A DNA stretch of 7,495 nt, taken from NCBI GenBank assembly GCA_018400515.1, contig JAGYMR010000131.1, positions 1-7,495 on the forward strand. Reading direction: 5' to 3'. Of the stretch, positions 1 to 7,495 are shown piece after piece. The stretch comes from Tangfeifania sp. (GTDB taxonomy: Bacteria > Bacteroidota > Bacteroidia > Bacteroidales > Prolixibacteraceae). The first letter of the stretch is position 1; the number at the start of each line of letters is the position of its first letter. Under the pieces are notes generated by a model. It ran no database searches. It saw nothing but the letters and a program-made list of their open reading frames with translations, and had not been told where the DNA came from. Made by a program: the position numbers and the translations under genes.

Positions 1-2
1 AC

Positions 3-167
3 GCTCTGCGCTGGTTCTTCCTGGCCGCTCAGCCCCCCTGGACGAGCATTCGCTACAGCGAGCGGGCCATCAAGGAGAGCATCCCCGAGTTTCTGCTGCG
101 GCTCTGGAACGTCTATTCGTTCTTTGTGATCTACGCCCGGATCGACCCGCAGCATCGCTTTCAATAA
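3..167 (+). CDS. ileS: Isoleucyl-tRNA synthetase fragment, cut at both ends
   Basis: The reading frame is open from the window edge to TAA at 165-167 and gives 54 residues. It contains [20 protein letters not shown] and, further on, [16 protein letters not shown] recognise this as the part of class I isoleucyl-tRNA synthetase just after the KMSKS loop, leading into the anticodon-binding region; the enzyme charges tRNA-Ile in the cytoplasm. The wording resembles the planctomycete-like IleS type rather than the usual Bacteroidota one; that is from memory. The family continues for several hundred residues beyond YA-x-ID, but here the match stops at ARID and is followed only by PQHRFQ and a stop. 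By hand count about 93 of the first 150 bases are G or C, against about 35 of the next 100. The piece is therefore a broken remnant or the foreign side of a chimeric assembly, not a working gene. The family call is firm; the origin is inferred. Confidence 0.75.
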   Translation, partial: ALRWFFLAAQPPWTSIRYSERAIKESIPEFLLRLWNVYSFFVIYARIDPQHRFQ

Positions 168-189
168 CAACGGCTTAAAATTACCCGCG

Positions 190-220
190 CAAAAGTATAC
201 AAAAGATTTTGATTTTCAAA
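190..220 (-). promoter_or_regulatory. Bacteroidota-type promoter pointing left
   Basis: On the minus strand a TTTG (220-217) is followed after 19 bases by TACTTTTG (197-190). This fits the Bacteroidota primary sigma consensus TTTG-N19-21-TAnnTTTG exactly. Transcription would start near 183 and run left, antisense to the ileS fragment. It lies downstream of dapA, so it should serve a leftward gene that is not seen here. The motif match is direct; activity is inferred. Confidence 0.5.
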
Positions 221-251
221 CCAAAAAATCAGTCCCGGCACTTTTTATCTT

Positions 252-1130
252 TCAGGTCAGCTTTTGAAATGCCGACCGGATTTCATCATATGTCCCGTCA
301 CTTATCTTACAGAGCGGTGTACGCAATTCATTTTGAATCACTCCCTGGATGTTCAGCAATGCTTTAATGCCTCCGGGATTGCCTTCTTTAAAGAGAAGTT
401 TGAAGAGTTCAATCAATTCAAAATGCAATTCACGGGCCTGGTCATATTTGCCATCCAGGGCCAGATGGATCAGGCTGCTAAACTTACCGGGCAGTGCATT
501 GGCTATCACTGAAATAACGCCCATGCCTCCCAGGGACATAATCGGCAGAGCCATCGCATCATCCCCCGACAAAACAGCAAAACCATCAGCGGTGTACTTA
601 TTGATCCGGGCAATCTGCGACAAGTTTCCGGAAGCTTCCTTTACCGCAATAATATTGTCAGCTTTTTCTGAAAGCCTGATAACGGTATCTGCTTTCAAAT
701 TAACACCAGTCCGGGAAGGAACGTTGTATAAAATAAGGGGGACCGGACTGACTTCGGCAATGGCTGAATAGTGCCTGAACATCCCTTCCTGTGTTGGTTT
801 ATTGTAGTAAGGCGTAACGATCAATAATCCGTCTACTCCATCAAAATCAAACTTATCCATTTGCCTGATGATCTTCCGGGTGTCGTTTCCGCCCAACCCC
901 ACCACAAGTGGCAGTTTTTCTTTCTTCTCTTTCACAAACCGAACAACCTCATGCTTCTCAGTGGCCGTCAGTGTTGGAGTTTCAGCAGTTGTACCAAGGG
1001 CTACCAAATAATCAGTTCCTCCTTTAACCTGGTTGCCGACGATCTGACCAAGTGCATCAAAATCAATGGTGTTATTCGTGGTAAAAGGCGTAATCAGCGC
1101 TACGCCTGCACCCTTAAATGGATGATTCAT
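252..1130 (-). CDS. dapA: 4-hydroxy-tetrahydrodipicolinate synthase
   Basis: The 292-residue protein is full length for DapA, a cytoplasmic (beta/alpha)8-barrel aldolase. It condenses pyruvate with L-aspartate semialdehyde, the first committed step toward diaminopimelate and lysine. Visible hallmarks are GTTAETPTL (T47 and T48 of the catalytic triad), TPYYNKP (Y109), LYNVPSRTG with the triad tyrosine Y135 and carboxylate-binding R140, AVKEASG with the Schiff-base lysine K164, and LSGDDA at 188-193. GGMGVISVIAN at 201-211 and NPGGIK at 251-256 also fit the family. The ATG at 1130 lies 3 bases after the stop of the DUF6913 gene, so the two are very probably co-transcribed and perhaps translationally coupled. 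No Shine-Dalgarno is visible, as is usual in this phylum. Related aldolases such as N-acetylneuraminate lyase share the fold, but the GTTAETPTL context and close overall resemblance favour DapA. Confidence 0.95.
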   Translation of the reverse strand: MNHPFKGAGVALITPFTTNNTIDFDALGQIVGNQVKGGTDYLVALGTTAETPTLTATEKHEVVRFVKEKKEKLPLVVGLGGNDTRKIIRQMDKFDFDGVDGLLIVTPYYNKPTQEGMFRHYSAIAEVSPVPLILYNVPSRTGVNLKADTVIRLSEKADNIIAVKEASGNLSQIARINKYTADGFAVLSGDDAMALPIMSLGGMGVISVIANALPGKFSSLIHLALDGKYDQARELHFELIELFKLLFKEGNPGGIKALLNIQGVIQNELRTPLCKISDGTYDEIRSAFQKLT

Positions 1131-1133
1131 AAC

Positions 1134-1646
1134 TTATTTTTTTTCATTCAGTTGACGAAGATAGAAAATTTGTTGTTTGGCAAGAAACAATGAATCTGCT
1201 TTCCCGCTAATATTAATATTCAAGTCGAAAAAGTTATATTGATCAGGAGACCAGCCGATTTTAAAATGTGCTTTGCTGAGAGCCGTCAGGTAATCGAGCA
1301 CCAGATTTTGCTCCAAAGCGACATTCAATAACAGGTCAAAACCGGTTTCCAGAAATTCGTCCGCTCGTCCCGGTTTGGGAAACCCCAGCCAGTTCAAATC
1401 CTTCGGAGTAATAATATTCGCCCCCGCATCTTCCAACGGATTATTTGTTTGCACACACAGGTTTCTGAAAATAACCTGCGAACCGGAAAAATGATCACGA
1501 AGATACCTAAATGCATCTGAATCAACAGGCTGCCATAATACCCCCACTTTCCTGACTGACTCAGGATCAGGCAACTTCACCCGGCGTTCCATCGCATTTG
1601 CCTTTTGGCGAAGTTTCCGGTTAGCATATTTTTCAATCAGCTTCAT
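1134..1646 (-). CDS. DUF6913 family protein, function unknown
   Basis: A small soluble-looking protein of 170 residues with no signal peptide or membrane segment. The N-terminus is strongly basic (KYANRKLRQKANAMERRVKL). A mixed alpha/beta body follows, with the segment FDLLLNVALEQNLVLDYLTA and then the SKAHFKIGW motif (about residues 124-132). I associate this pattern with the DUF6913 family of Bacteroidota, which has no assigned function. I chose the ATG at 1646; an in-frame GTG at 1658 would add four residues (MPQQ) but overlaps a candidate -7 promoter element. The gene begins 56 bases after the ligA stop and ends 3 bases before dapA, in the same direction. Co-expression with both is therefore likely, but the position alone does not reveal its job. 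The family assignment is from memory and moderately secure; that the gene is real is well supported by position and coding character. Confidence 0.8.
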   Translation of the reverse strand: MKLIEKYANRKLRQKANAMERRVKLPDPESVRKVGVLWQPVDSDAFRYLRDHFSGSQVIFRNLCVQTNNPLEDAGANIITPKDLNWLGFPKPGRADEFLETGFDLLLNVALEQNLVLDYLTALSKAHFKIGWSPDQYNFFDLNINISGKADSLFLAKQQIFYLRQLNEKK

Positions 1647-1657
1647 TTGTTGCGGCA

Positions 1658-1665
1658 CAAAGTTA
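1658..1665 (-). promoter_or_regulatory. Candidate -7 element before the DUF6913 gene
   Basis: The minus strand reads TAACTTTG, an exact TAnnTTTG -7 box, 11 bases before the chosen ATG. No good -33 TTTG lies at the right distance; TCTG at 1687-1684 is the nearest partial match. If used, transcription would begin about 5 bases before the ATG, giving an almost leaderless message. It could provide internal expression of the DUF6913 gene and dapA independently of ligA. Confidence 0.3.
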
Positions 1666-1702
1666 ATATATTGTAAAAAAAAACAGACGGGAATGAAAAA
1701 TT

Positions 1703-3724
<2,022 letters not shown>

Positions 3725-3760
3725 TTACATCCCGGTGAATCTCCCGGGAATGATGCACCG

Positions 3761-3768
3761 CTAAAATA
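3761..3768 (-). promoter_or_regulatory. ligA: Candidate -7 element of the ligA promoter
   Basis: The minus strand reads TATTTTAG, seven of eight matches to TAnnTTTG if the final TTTG is relaxed to TTAG. It sits about 52 bases before the ligA ATG, giving a predicted start near 3754 and a leader of about 45 bases. No clear -33 TTTG is found at 19-21 bases upstream. This is the best candidate in the intergenic gap, but weak. Confidence 0.3.
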
Positions 3769-3909
3769 CACAAGATTTTTTATTCTCGTAAAACGAAGAC
3801 GGATCATCCTGACCAAATATTCAACGGTTGATGAAACAAACCCTGAGGGCTCAATACCGGAAAACCATTTTATCATTTTAAAAATGCCGGACTCATTCAA
3901 TCTTTTTCC

Positions 3910-3917
3910 TACTTTTG
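3910..3917 (+). promoter_or_regulatory. Candidate -7 element of the DUF1080 gene promoter
   Basis: TACTTTTG matches the Bacteroidota -7 consensus TAnnTTTG exactly. It lies 36 bases before the ATG at 3954 and predicts a transcript start near 3924 with a leader of about 30 bases. No good -33 TTTG lies at the expected spacing. Its position directly ahead of the first rightward gene supports the call. Confidence 0.45.
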
Positions 3918-3953
3918 CTGTAAGAAAAATTAGAATCAATAAACTGGATAAAA

Positions 3954-4961
3954 ATGAAGAAATTCTCTTTACTGTTTGGTGCAGTATTTATTTTTACTGC
4001 TTTTCTCGTGAACGGACAAAATTCAAAAAAAGATTTTTACGGCATGTGGACCATTGCCATCGACGGCGGATCGGTGGGCTGGTTAAACGTACATGAAAAC
4101 AAAGGGTATCTGGATGCCGAACTGCTCTGGCAGGGCGGAAGTGTTCTGCCCGTTGCCGATGTATATTTCGAAGACGATAAAAATCTGGTAGTCACCCGTG
4201 TAAATGAACGGAGAATGGGTCAGAGGAATGAAAACGGCAGAAAATTTGTAAGCACCCAAACATACCGGTTTACGATGAAAGGAGAAAAACTGACCGGCGT
4301 TGCCGTTTCACCATCGCGCGACCAAATGAGCGTGAATAAAACCAAATTTGAAGCCTGGAAACTTCCCCCGGTGCCACCTGCACCCAACCTGTCGAAAGTG
4401 AAATACGGCGAATCCGTTGAACTGTTTAACGGGAAAGACCTGACCGGCTGGAGATTGATCAATCCCGGACTGGCCAACGGGTTTAAAGTGGTTGACGGAG
4501 TTCTGGTGAACGATCCGGTACAAAAGGAAGGTGAACACATTCGCTATGGAAACATACGTACGGAAAAAGAATTTAAAGACTTCAACCTGAAGCTGGAGGT
4601 GAATATTCCGAAAGGCAGTAACAGCGGAGTCTATCTGCGGGGCATGTATGAAATACAGGTATTCGATTCTTATGGGAAGGAACTGGATTCCCACAATATG
4701 GGAGGATTATACAGCCGCGTTGCGCCAACAGTATCGGCTGAAAAACCCGCCGGCGAATGGCAAACCATGGACATCACCCTGTGCGACCGACATGTGACGG
4801 TCAAACTGAACGGCACAACCATCATCGACAACCAGCCGGCATACGGTCCCACCGGCGGTGCAATCATTGCCGATGTGTTCAAACCGGGTCCCATTTACCT
4901 GCAGGGCGACCACGGGAAAGTGATGTACCGGAATATCGTCCTGACTCCGATTCTGGATTGA
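3954..4961 (+). CDS. Exported 3-keto-disaccharide hydrolase (DUF1080) domain protein
   Basis: The 335-residue protein opens with a signal peptide (MKK, then a hydrophobic stretch at about 5-19, likely cleaved near NG-Q at 20-22), so it should act in the periplasm or at the envelope. Residues about 152-333 form a DUF1080 domain, now called 3-keto-disaccharide hydrolase, with a concanavalin-like beta-sandwich. Visible signatures are ELFNGKDLTGWR (156-167), FKDFNLKLEVNIPKGSNSGV (208-227), YEIQVFDS (232-239), GEWQTMDIT (267-275) and the closing LQGDHGKVMYRNI (316-328). Some family members cleave 3-keto-glycosides made by periplasmic oxidation of sugars; the substrate here cannot be told. Residues about 28-136 form a separate beta-rich region (GMWTIAIDGG, GYLDAELLWQGGSVLPV) that I do not recognise, joined by a proline-rich linker (LPPVPPAP). 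No transporter or glycan-binding partner lies next to it, and a terminator follows, so it is probably monocistronic. Confidence 0.85.
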   Translation: MKKFSLLFGAVFIFTAFLVNGQNSKKDFYGMWTIAIDGGSVGWLNVHENKGYLDAELLWQGGSVLPVADVYFEDDKNLVVTRVNERRMGQRNENGRKFVSTQTYRFTMKGEKLTGVAVSPSRDQMSVNKTKFEAWKLPPVPPAPNLSKVKYGESVELFNGKDLTGWRLINPGLANGFKVVDGVLVNDPVQKEGEHIRYGNIRTEKEFKDFNLKLEVNIPKGSNSGVYLRGMYEIQVFDSYGKELDSHNMGGLYSRVAPTVSAEKPAGEWQTMDITLCDRHVTVKLNGTTIIDNQPAYGPTGGAIIADVFKPGPIYLQGDHGKVMYRNIVLTPILD

Positions 4962-5009
4962 CCTTAAGACACGGAATTTCCCCAACACCGTAATCCTACT
5001 CAAATCAAA

Positions 5010-5051
5010 GCAAAAAGAGGCTTTCAACAGATTGAGTCAGCCTCTTTTTGC
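5010..5051 (+). terminator. Strong hairpin terminator after the DUF1080 gene
   Basis: GCAAAAAGAGGCT (5010-5022) and AGCCTCTTTTTGC (5039-5051) are perfect 13-base inverted arms around a 16-base loop. The GC-rich core of the stem is followed by TTTTT within the right arm, and the left arm gives AAAAA, so it could act in both orientations. It lies 48 bases after the stop at 4961 and 56 bases before the next start. It probably separates transcription of the two plus-strand genes. Confidence 0.8.
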
Positions 5052-5080
5052 TCATATTCCCAAAACTTTCCTTATTTTCG
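5047..5080 (+). promoter_or_regulatory. Candidate promoter of the M20 amidohydrolase gene
   Basis: TATTTTCG (5073-5080) is a seven-of-eight match to TAnnTTTG. A TTTG at 5047-5050 stands 22 bases upstream, slightly longer than the commonest spacing but inside the wider range described for Flavobacterium. The -33 part lies in the right arm of the preceding terminator hairpin. The predicted start is near 5087, about 20 bases before the ATG at 5108. Confidence 0.35.
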
Positions 5081-5107
5081 TAATAAAAATAAAATAAGTT
5101 CGTAAGT

Positions 5108-6454
5108 ATGCGTTCCAGAATATTTTTCATCCTTATTGCCATGACCTTTCAAAACAATGCATTTGCCCAGCTTTCTGAAGAAATTCAACAAGAAGCACGG
5201 GCGCAAACCGGATATGCCCTTGAGTTATGTAAACACCTGCATCAAAACCCGGAGTTGTCACTTCAGGAGTTTGAGACTGCTAAACGAATGGCTTCCGAAC
5301 TAAAAAAAGCCGGTTTTGAAGTGACCGAAAATGTGGGTGGGAACTCTGTGGTTGGTGTCTTTAAAAATGGCAATGGCCCGGTTATCATGCTGCGTACCGA
5401 CATGGATGCTCTTCCTGTGGAAGAAAAAACGGGACTGGACTTTGCCAGCATCAAAACGACTGAAGACCGGAACGGAGAAGAAGTTCCGGTGATGCATGCC
5501 TGCGGACATGACATCCACATGTCGGTTTGGACAGGGACTATCCGCACGCTGGCAGCCCTGAAAAGTCGTTGGGAAGGAACACTGGTAGTCATTGCCCAGC
5601 AGGCCGAGGAGGTTAGCGGGGGGGCAGATGAAGCCATCATGGCCGGATTGTTCACCCGTTTTCCAAAACCCGATTATGCCATGGCTTTCCATATCAACCC
5701 GGAACTGGAATCGGGACAGATCGGCCTGGTGGGGGGCCCCATATTTGCCGGAGTAAAAACGGCGGTATTGACAGTCTATGGAAAAGGCGGCCACGGTGCT
5801 TACCCTGAAAAATGCATCGACCCCATTGTGATTGCCTCGCGCATCGTTATGGATTTGCAAACGATTGTCAGCCGTGAAATCAGCCCGCTGGAACCGGCAG
5901 TGGTTACCGTAGGCTCCATTCACGGCGGCACCCGGCCCAACATCATCCCCGACGAGGTAAGGATGGAACTTACCCTGCGCTATTACTCCGACGAGGTGAT
6001 TGAAAAAATCATCGCCGCCATCCGGAGAATCAGTAACGCTGCAGCCCAAATGGCCGGCATGCCCGAAGACCGTTTGCCCGGGTTAGATATCTTTGACGAT
6101 GAGACTCCTCCGGTATTAAACAACCCGGATTTGAGCGAAAAAATTTACGAATATGCAACTGAGATCATCGGACCGGAAAACATTGTAAAAACAGCCCCGG
6201 CCATGGTAGCAGAAGATTTTGGCGTTTACGGACGCACTCCTGAGAATATTCCCATCTGCCTCATCTGGCTGGGCAGCACCAGTCCTGAACTCATGCAACA
6301 ATTAAAAGCCGAAGGCAAAGAACCCTGGCCGCTCCATTCCCCTCACCTCCGCCCCGATTACGAAAAAACCATCGAAACAGGGATCAAAGTAATGACCGGG
6401 AATGTGATGGGATTAACGGGGAAACGAACTCTTCCGAAAATTCAATCTCCCTGA
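5108..6454 (+). CDS. Exported M20 family metallo-amidohydrolase (HipO/AmaA-like)
   Basis: The 448-residue protein belongs to peptidase family M20, the subgroup of hippurate, N-acyl-amino-acid and IAA-conjugate amidohydrolases that release a free amino acid from an N-acyl or amide-linked derivative. A signal peptide (MRSRIFFILIAMTF, cleavage likely at AFA-Q, residues 18-21) predicts a periplasmic enzyme, unlike most cytosolic HipO proteins. Metal-site residues are visible in order: HACGHDIH at 130-137 (C132, H134), QQAEE at 164-168 (E167/E168), H195 in FHINPE, and H410 in LHSP. The dimerisation/lid domain starts after about residue 215 and includes GKGGHGAYPE (225-234). GSIHGGTRPNIIPDEV (269-284) and MVAEDFGVY (366-374) are also family hallmarks. 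An extra DRNGEEVP segment stands just before the HACGHD motif. The true substrate is unknown. It has its own likely promoter after a terminator, and faces the convergent SDR gene 54 bases away. Confidence 0.9.
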   Translation: MRSRIFFILIAMTFQNNAFAQLSEEIQQEARAQTGYALELCKHLHQNPELSLQEFETAKRMASELKKAGFEVTENVGGNSVVGVFKNGNGPVIMLRTDMDALPVEEKTGLDFASIKTTEDRNGEEVPVMHACGHDIHMSVWTGTIRTLAALKSRWEGTLVVIAQQAEEVSGGADEAIMAGLFTRFPKPDYAMAFHINPELESGQIGLVGGPIFAGVKTAVLTVYGKGGHGAYPEKCIDPIVIASRIVMDLQTIVSREISPLEPAVVTVGSIHGGTRPNIIPDEVRMELTLRYYSDEVIEKIIAAIRRISNAAAQMAGMPEDRLPGLDIFDDETPPVLNNPDLSEKIYEYATEIIGPENIVKTAPAMVAEDFGVYGRTPENIPICLIWLGSTSPELMQQLKAEGKEPWPLHSPHLRPDYEKTIETGIKVMTGNVMGLTGKRTLPKIQSP

Positions 6455-6508
6455 AACAAATCAAAACAGGGTTTGGCCATACGAGGGAAACACCTGCCGA
6501 CCCTAACC

Positions 6509-7459
6509 CTACCCCACTGCCTGATAAAAAGCGGGCACAACGAATTTCACCTTTGTCAGCTCTTCCGAGACCTCCCAAAGCTTCCGGGCATCTTCCCCGT
6601 TGTGTGAAACACCATTGGATTGGACGCTTACCGGATAACCCTTCAGTTCCATAAAACCCCCGGGACCATAATATTCACCACCTTGCACCTGCGAGTCAGT
6701 TGCTGCCCTGATTTGCGGCAAAGCACCCATGCTCCCATCCTGAGAAATAGCTTTAAACAGGGGGCGCACCACCCGGAAGTACCATTTTTCATCAAGGTAC
6801 CGGAACAGATTGGTTTGTGAAACCCCCGGATGCGCTGCCACAGACATGCTGTTGATTCCACCGGCTTCAAAAAAACGCTGTAACTCGTAAGTAAACAAAA
6901 GATTAGCCAGTTTGGAGCGGCTGTAAGATTTCATGGGGGTGTACCCTTCCCCATCCTCAAAAAGCAGGTTGTCAAAATCCATTTCACCTCCTTTATGGGC
7001 CGTGCTGCTTACACTGACTACCCTCGACGCCGGCGTTTCCCGGATTACCGGCAACAACAGACCGGTAAGGGCAAAATGTCCCAGATGGTTGGTTCCCATC
7101 TGACCTTCAAACCCGTCTTTGGTCCGAAAATAGGGAGTAGTCATGATCCCGGCATTGTTCAGCAACACATCCAGCCGGGAATGGCTGTGCTGAAATTCTT
7201 CCGCAAACCGGCGCACCGAATTCAGATCAGCCAGATCAAGCTCAGCCACCTCAACACTTCCTTCCGGCTTACGCTGCATAATTTCCGATTTGGCCTTCTC
7301 CCCTTTTTCATTGGAACGGCATGTCATAATAACCTCAGCCCCTTTTTCAGCAAAGGCTTTTACCGATTCAAAACCCAGACCGCTGTTTCCGCCGGTCACG
7401 ATGATTACCTTTCCCGATAAATCAGGGATATCCTTTATTGTCCAGTTGTCTTTTCCCAT
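6509..7459 (-). CDS. Short-chain dehydrogenase/reductase, retinol-dehydrogenase-like
   Basis: The 316-residue protein is a classical SDR with a Rossmann fold, an NAD(P)-dependent oxidoreductase of the cytoplasm. The family resemblance is to bacterial proteins related to retinol dehydrogenases and protochlorophyllide reductase, which often begin WT-x-x-DIPDLSGK as here. Signatures are the dinucleotide loop TGGNSGLG (22-29), R48 in TCRSNEK (suggesting NADP preference), DLADL at 75-79, NNAG (101-104), N124 in MGTNHLGHF, SVSS (149-152) with the catalytic serine, and the catalytic YSRSK (Y179, K183). HPGVSQTNL (210-218) is the usual post-catalytic motif. The substrate cannot be predicted. The ATG at 7459 gives the standard N-terminus; no ribosome binding site is obvious, and its promoter lies mostly outside the window. 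It converges on the M20 gene with 54 bases between stop codons. Confidence 0.9.
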   Translation of the reverse strand: MGKDNWTIKDIPDLSGKVIIVTGGNSGLGFESVKAFAEKGAEVIMTCRSNEKGEKAKSEIMQRKPEGSVEVAELDLADLNSVRRFAEEFQHSHSRLDVLLNNAGIMTTPYFRTKDGFEGQMGTNHLGHFALTGLLLPVIRETPASRVVSVSSTAHKGGEMDFDNLLFEDGEGYTPMKSYSRSKLANLLFTYELQRFFEAGGINSMSVAAHPGVSQTNLFRYLDEKWYFRVVRPLFKAISQDGSMGALPQIRAATDSQVQGGEYYGPGGFMELKGYPVSVQSNGVSHNGEDARKLWEVSEELTKVKFVVPAFYQAVG

Positions 7460-7495
7460 TTTAAAACTTGTTTATCATTTAATTCATGCATTGCA

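Noticed and set aside
1..155. Open antisense frame on the minus strand starting at ATG 155 within the IleS fragment
   Set aside because: It is a shadow of a GC-rich coding region; the plus-strand frame matches a known protein and the antisense peptide resembles nothing I know. It would follow the leftward promoter, but only by accident of the junction.
221..246. Possible weak terminator after dapA (AAAAAGT, GCCGGG loop, ACTGATTTTTT on the minus strand)
   Set aside because: Only three contiguous base pairs close the loop, then two mismatches before A-T pairs; too weak to call.
5300..6049. Minus-strand open frame of 249 codons inside the M20 gene
   Set aside because: Antisense shadow of a gene with complete family motifs; no recognisable domain of its own.
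6468..6510. AGGGTT (6468-6473) and AACCCT (6505-6510) as a convergent terminator stem
   Set aside because: Six base pairs around a 31-base loop without a following T-run is not a credible intrinsic terminator.
7460..7495. Search for the SDR promoter in the last 36 bases
   Set aside because: No TAnnTTTG element is visible; ATGCAT near the end is a six-base palindrome expected by chance.

Overview
The window looks like a chromosomal piece of a member of the Bacteroidota, probably an environmental Bacteroidales/Marinilabiliales-like organism; the exact lineage is inference. Four things point there. A DUF6913-type small protein sits between ligA and dapA. Several intergenic gaps carry TAnnTTTG-like -7 elements, the Bacteroidota primary sigma factor type. 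No start codon is preceded by a convincing Shine-Dalgarno sequence. Exported DUF1080 (3-keto-disaccharide hydrolase) and M20 amidohydrolase proteins are typical of this phylum.

Layout. Positions 3-167 (+) hold a GC-rich internal piece of an isoleucyl-tRNA synthetase. It breaks off abruptly and does not match the AT-richer DNA that follows, so a chimeric junction or a foreign remnant is likely near 145-165. From 3709 down to 252 on the minus strand runs a housekeeping cluster: ligA (NAD-dependent DNA ligase), a DUF6913 protein, and dapA (first committed step of the diaminopimelate/lysine pathway), the last two separated by 3 bases. The 244-base gap at 3710-3953 separates divergent genes and holds candidate promoters for both directions. 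On the plus strand follow an exported two-domain protein ending in a 3-keto-disaccharide hydrolase (DUF1080) domain (3954-4961), a strong hairpin terminator (5010-5051), and an exported M20 metallo-amidohydrolase (5108-6454). A convergent short-chain dehydrogenase/reductase occupies 7459-6509 on the minus strand.

How the genes fit together. ligA, the DUF6913 gene and dapA probably form a transcription unit of unrelated core functions (DNA replication/repair and cell-wall/lysine precursor synthesis). The two plus-strand genes encode envelope or periplasmic hydrolases but are separated by a terminator, so each is probably expressed alone. The SDR has its own upstream region, mostly outside the window.

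No tRNA, rRNA, CRISPR array, insertion sequence or phage gene was recognised. No gene-free stretch exceeds 300 bases. Apart from the left-end junction this reads as an ordinary core-genome region; I see no convincing novel multi-gene system.
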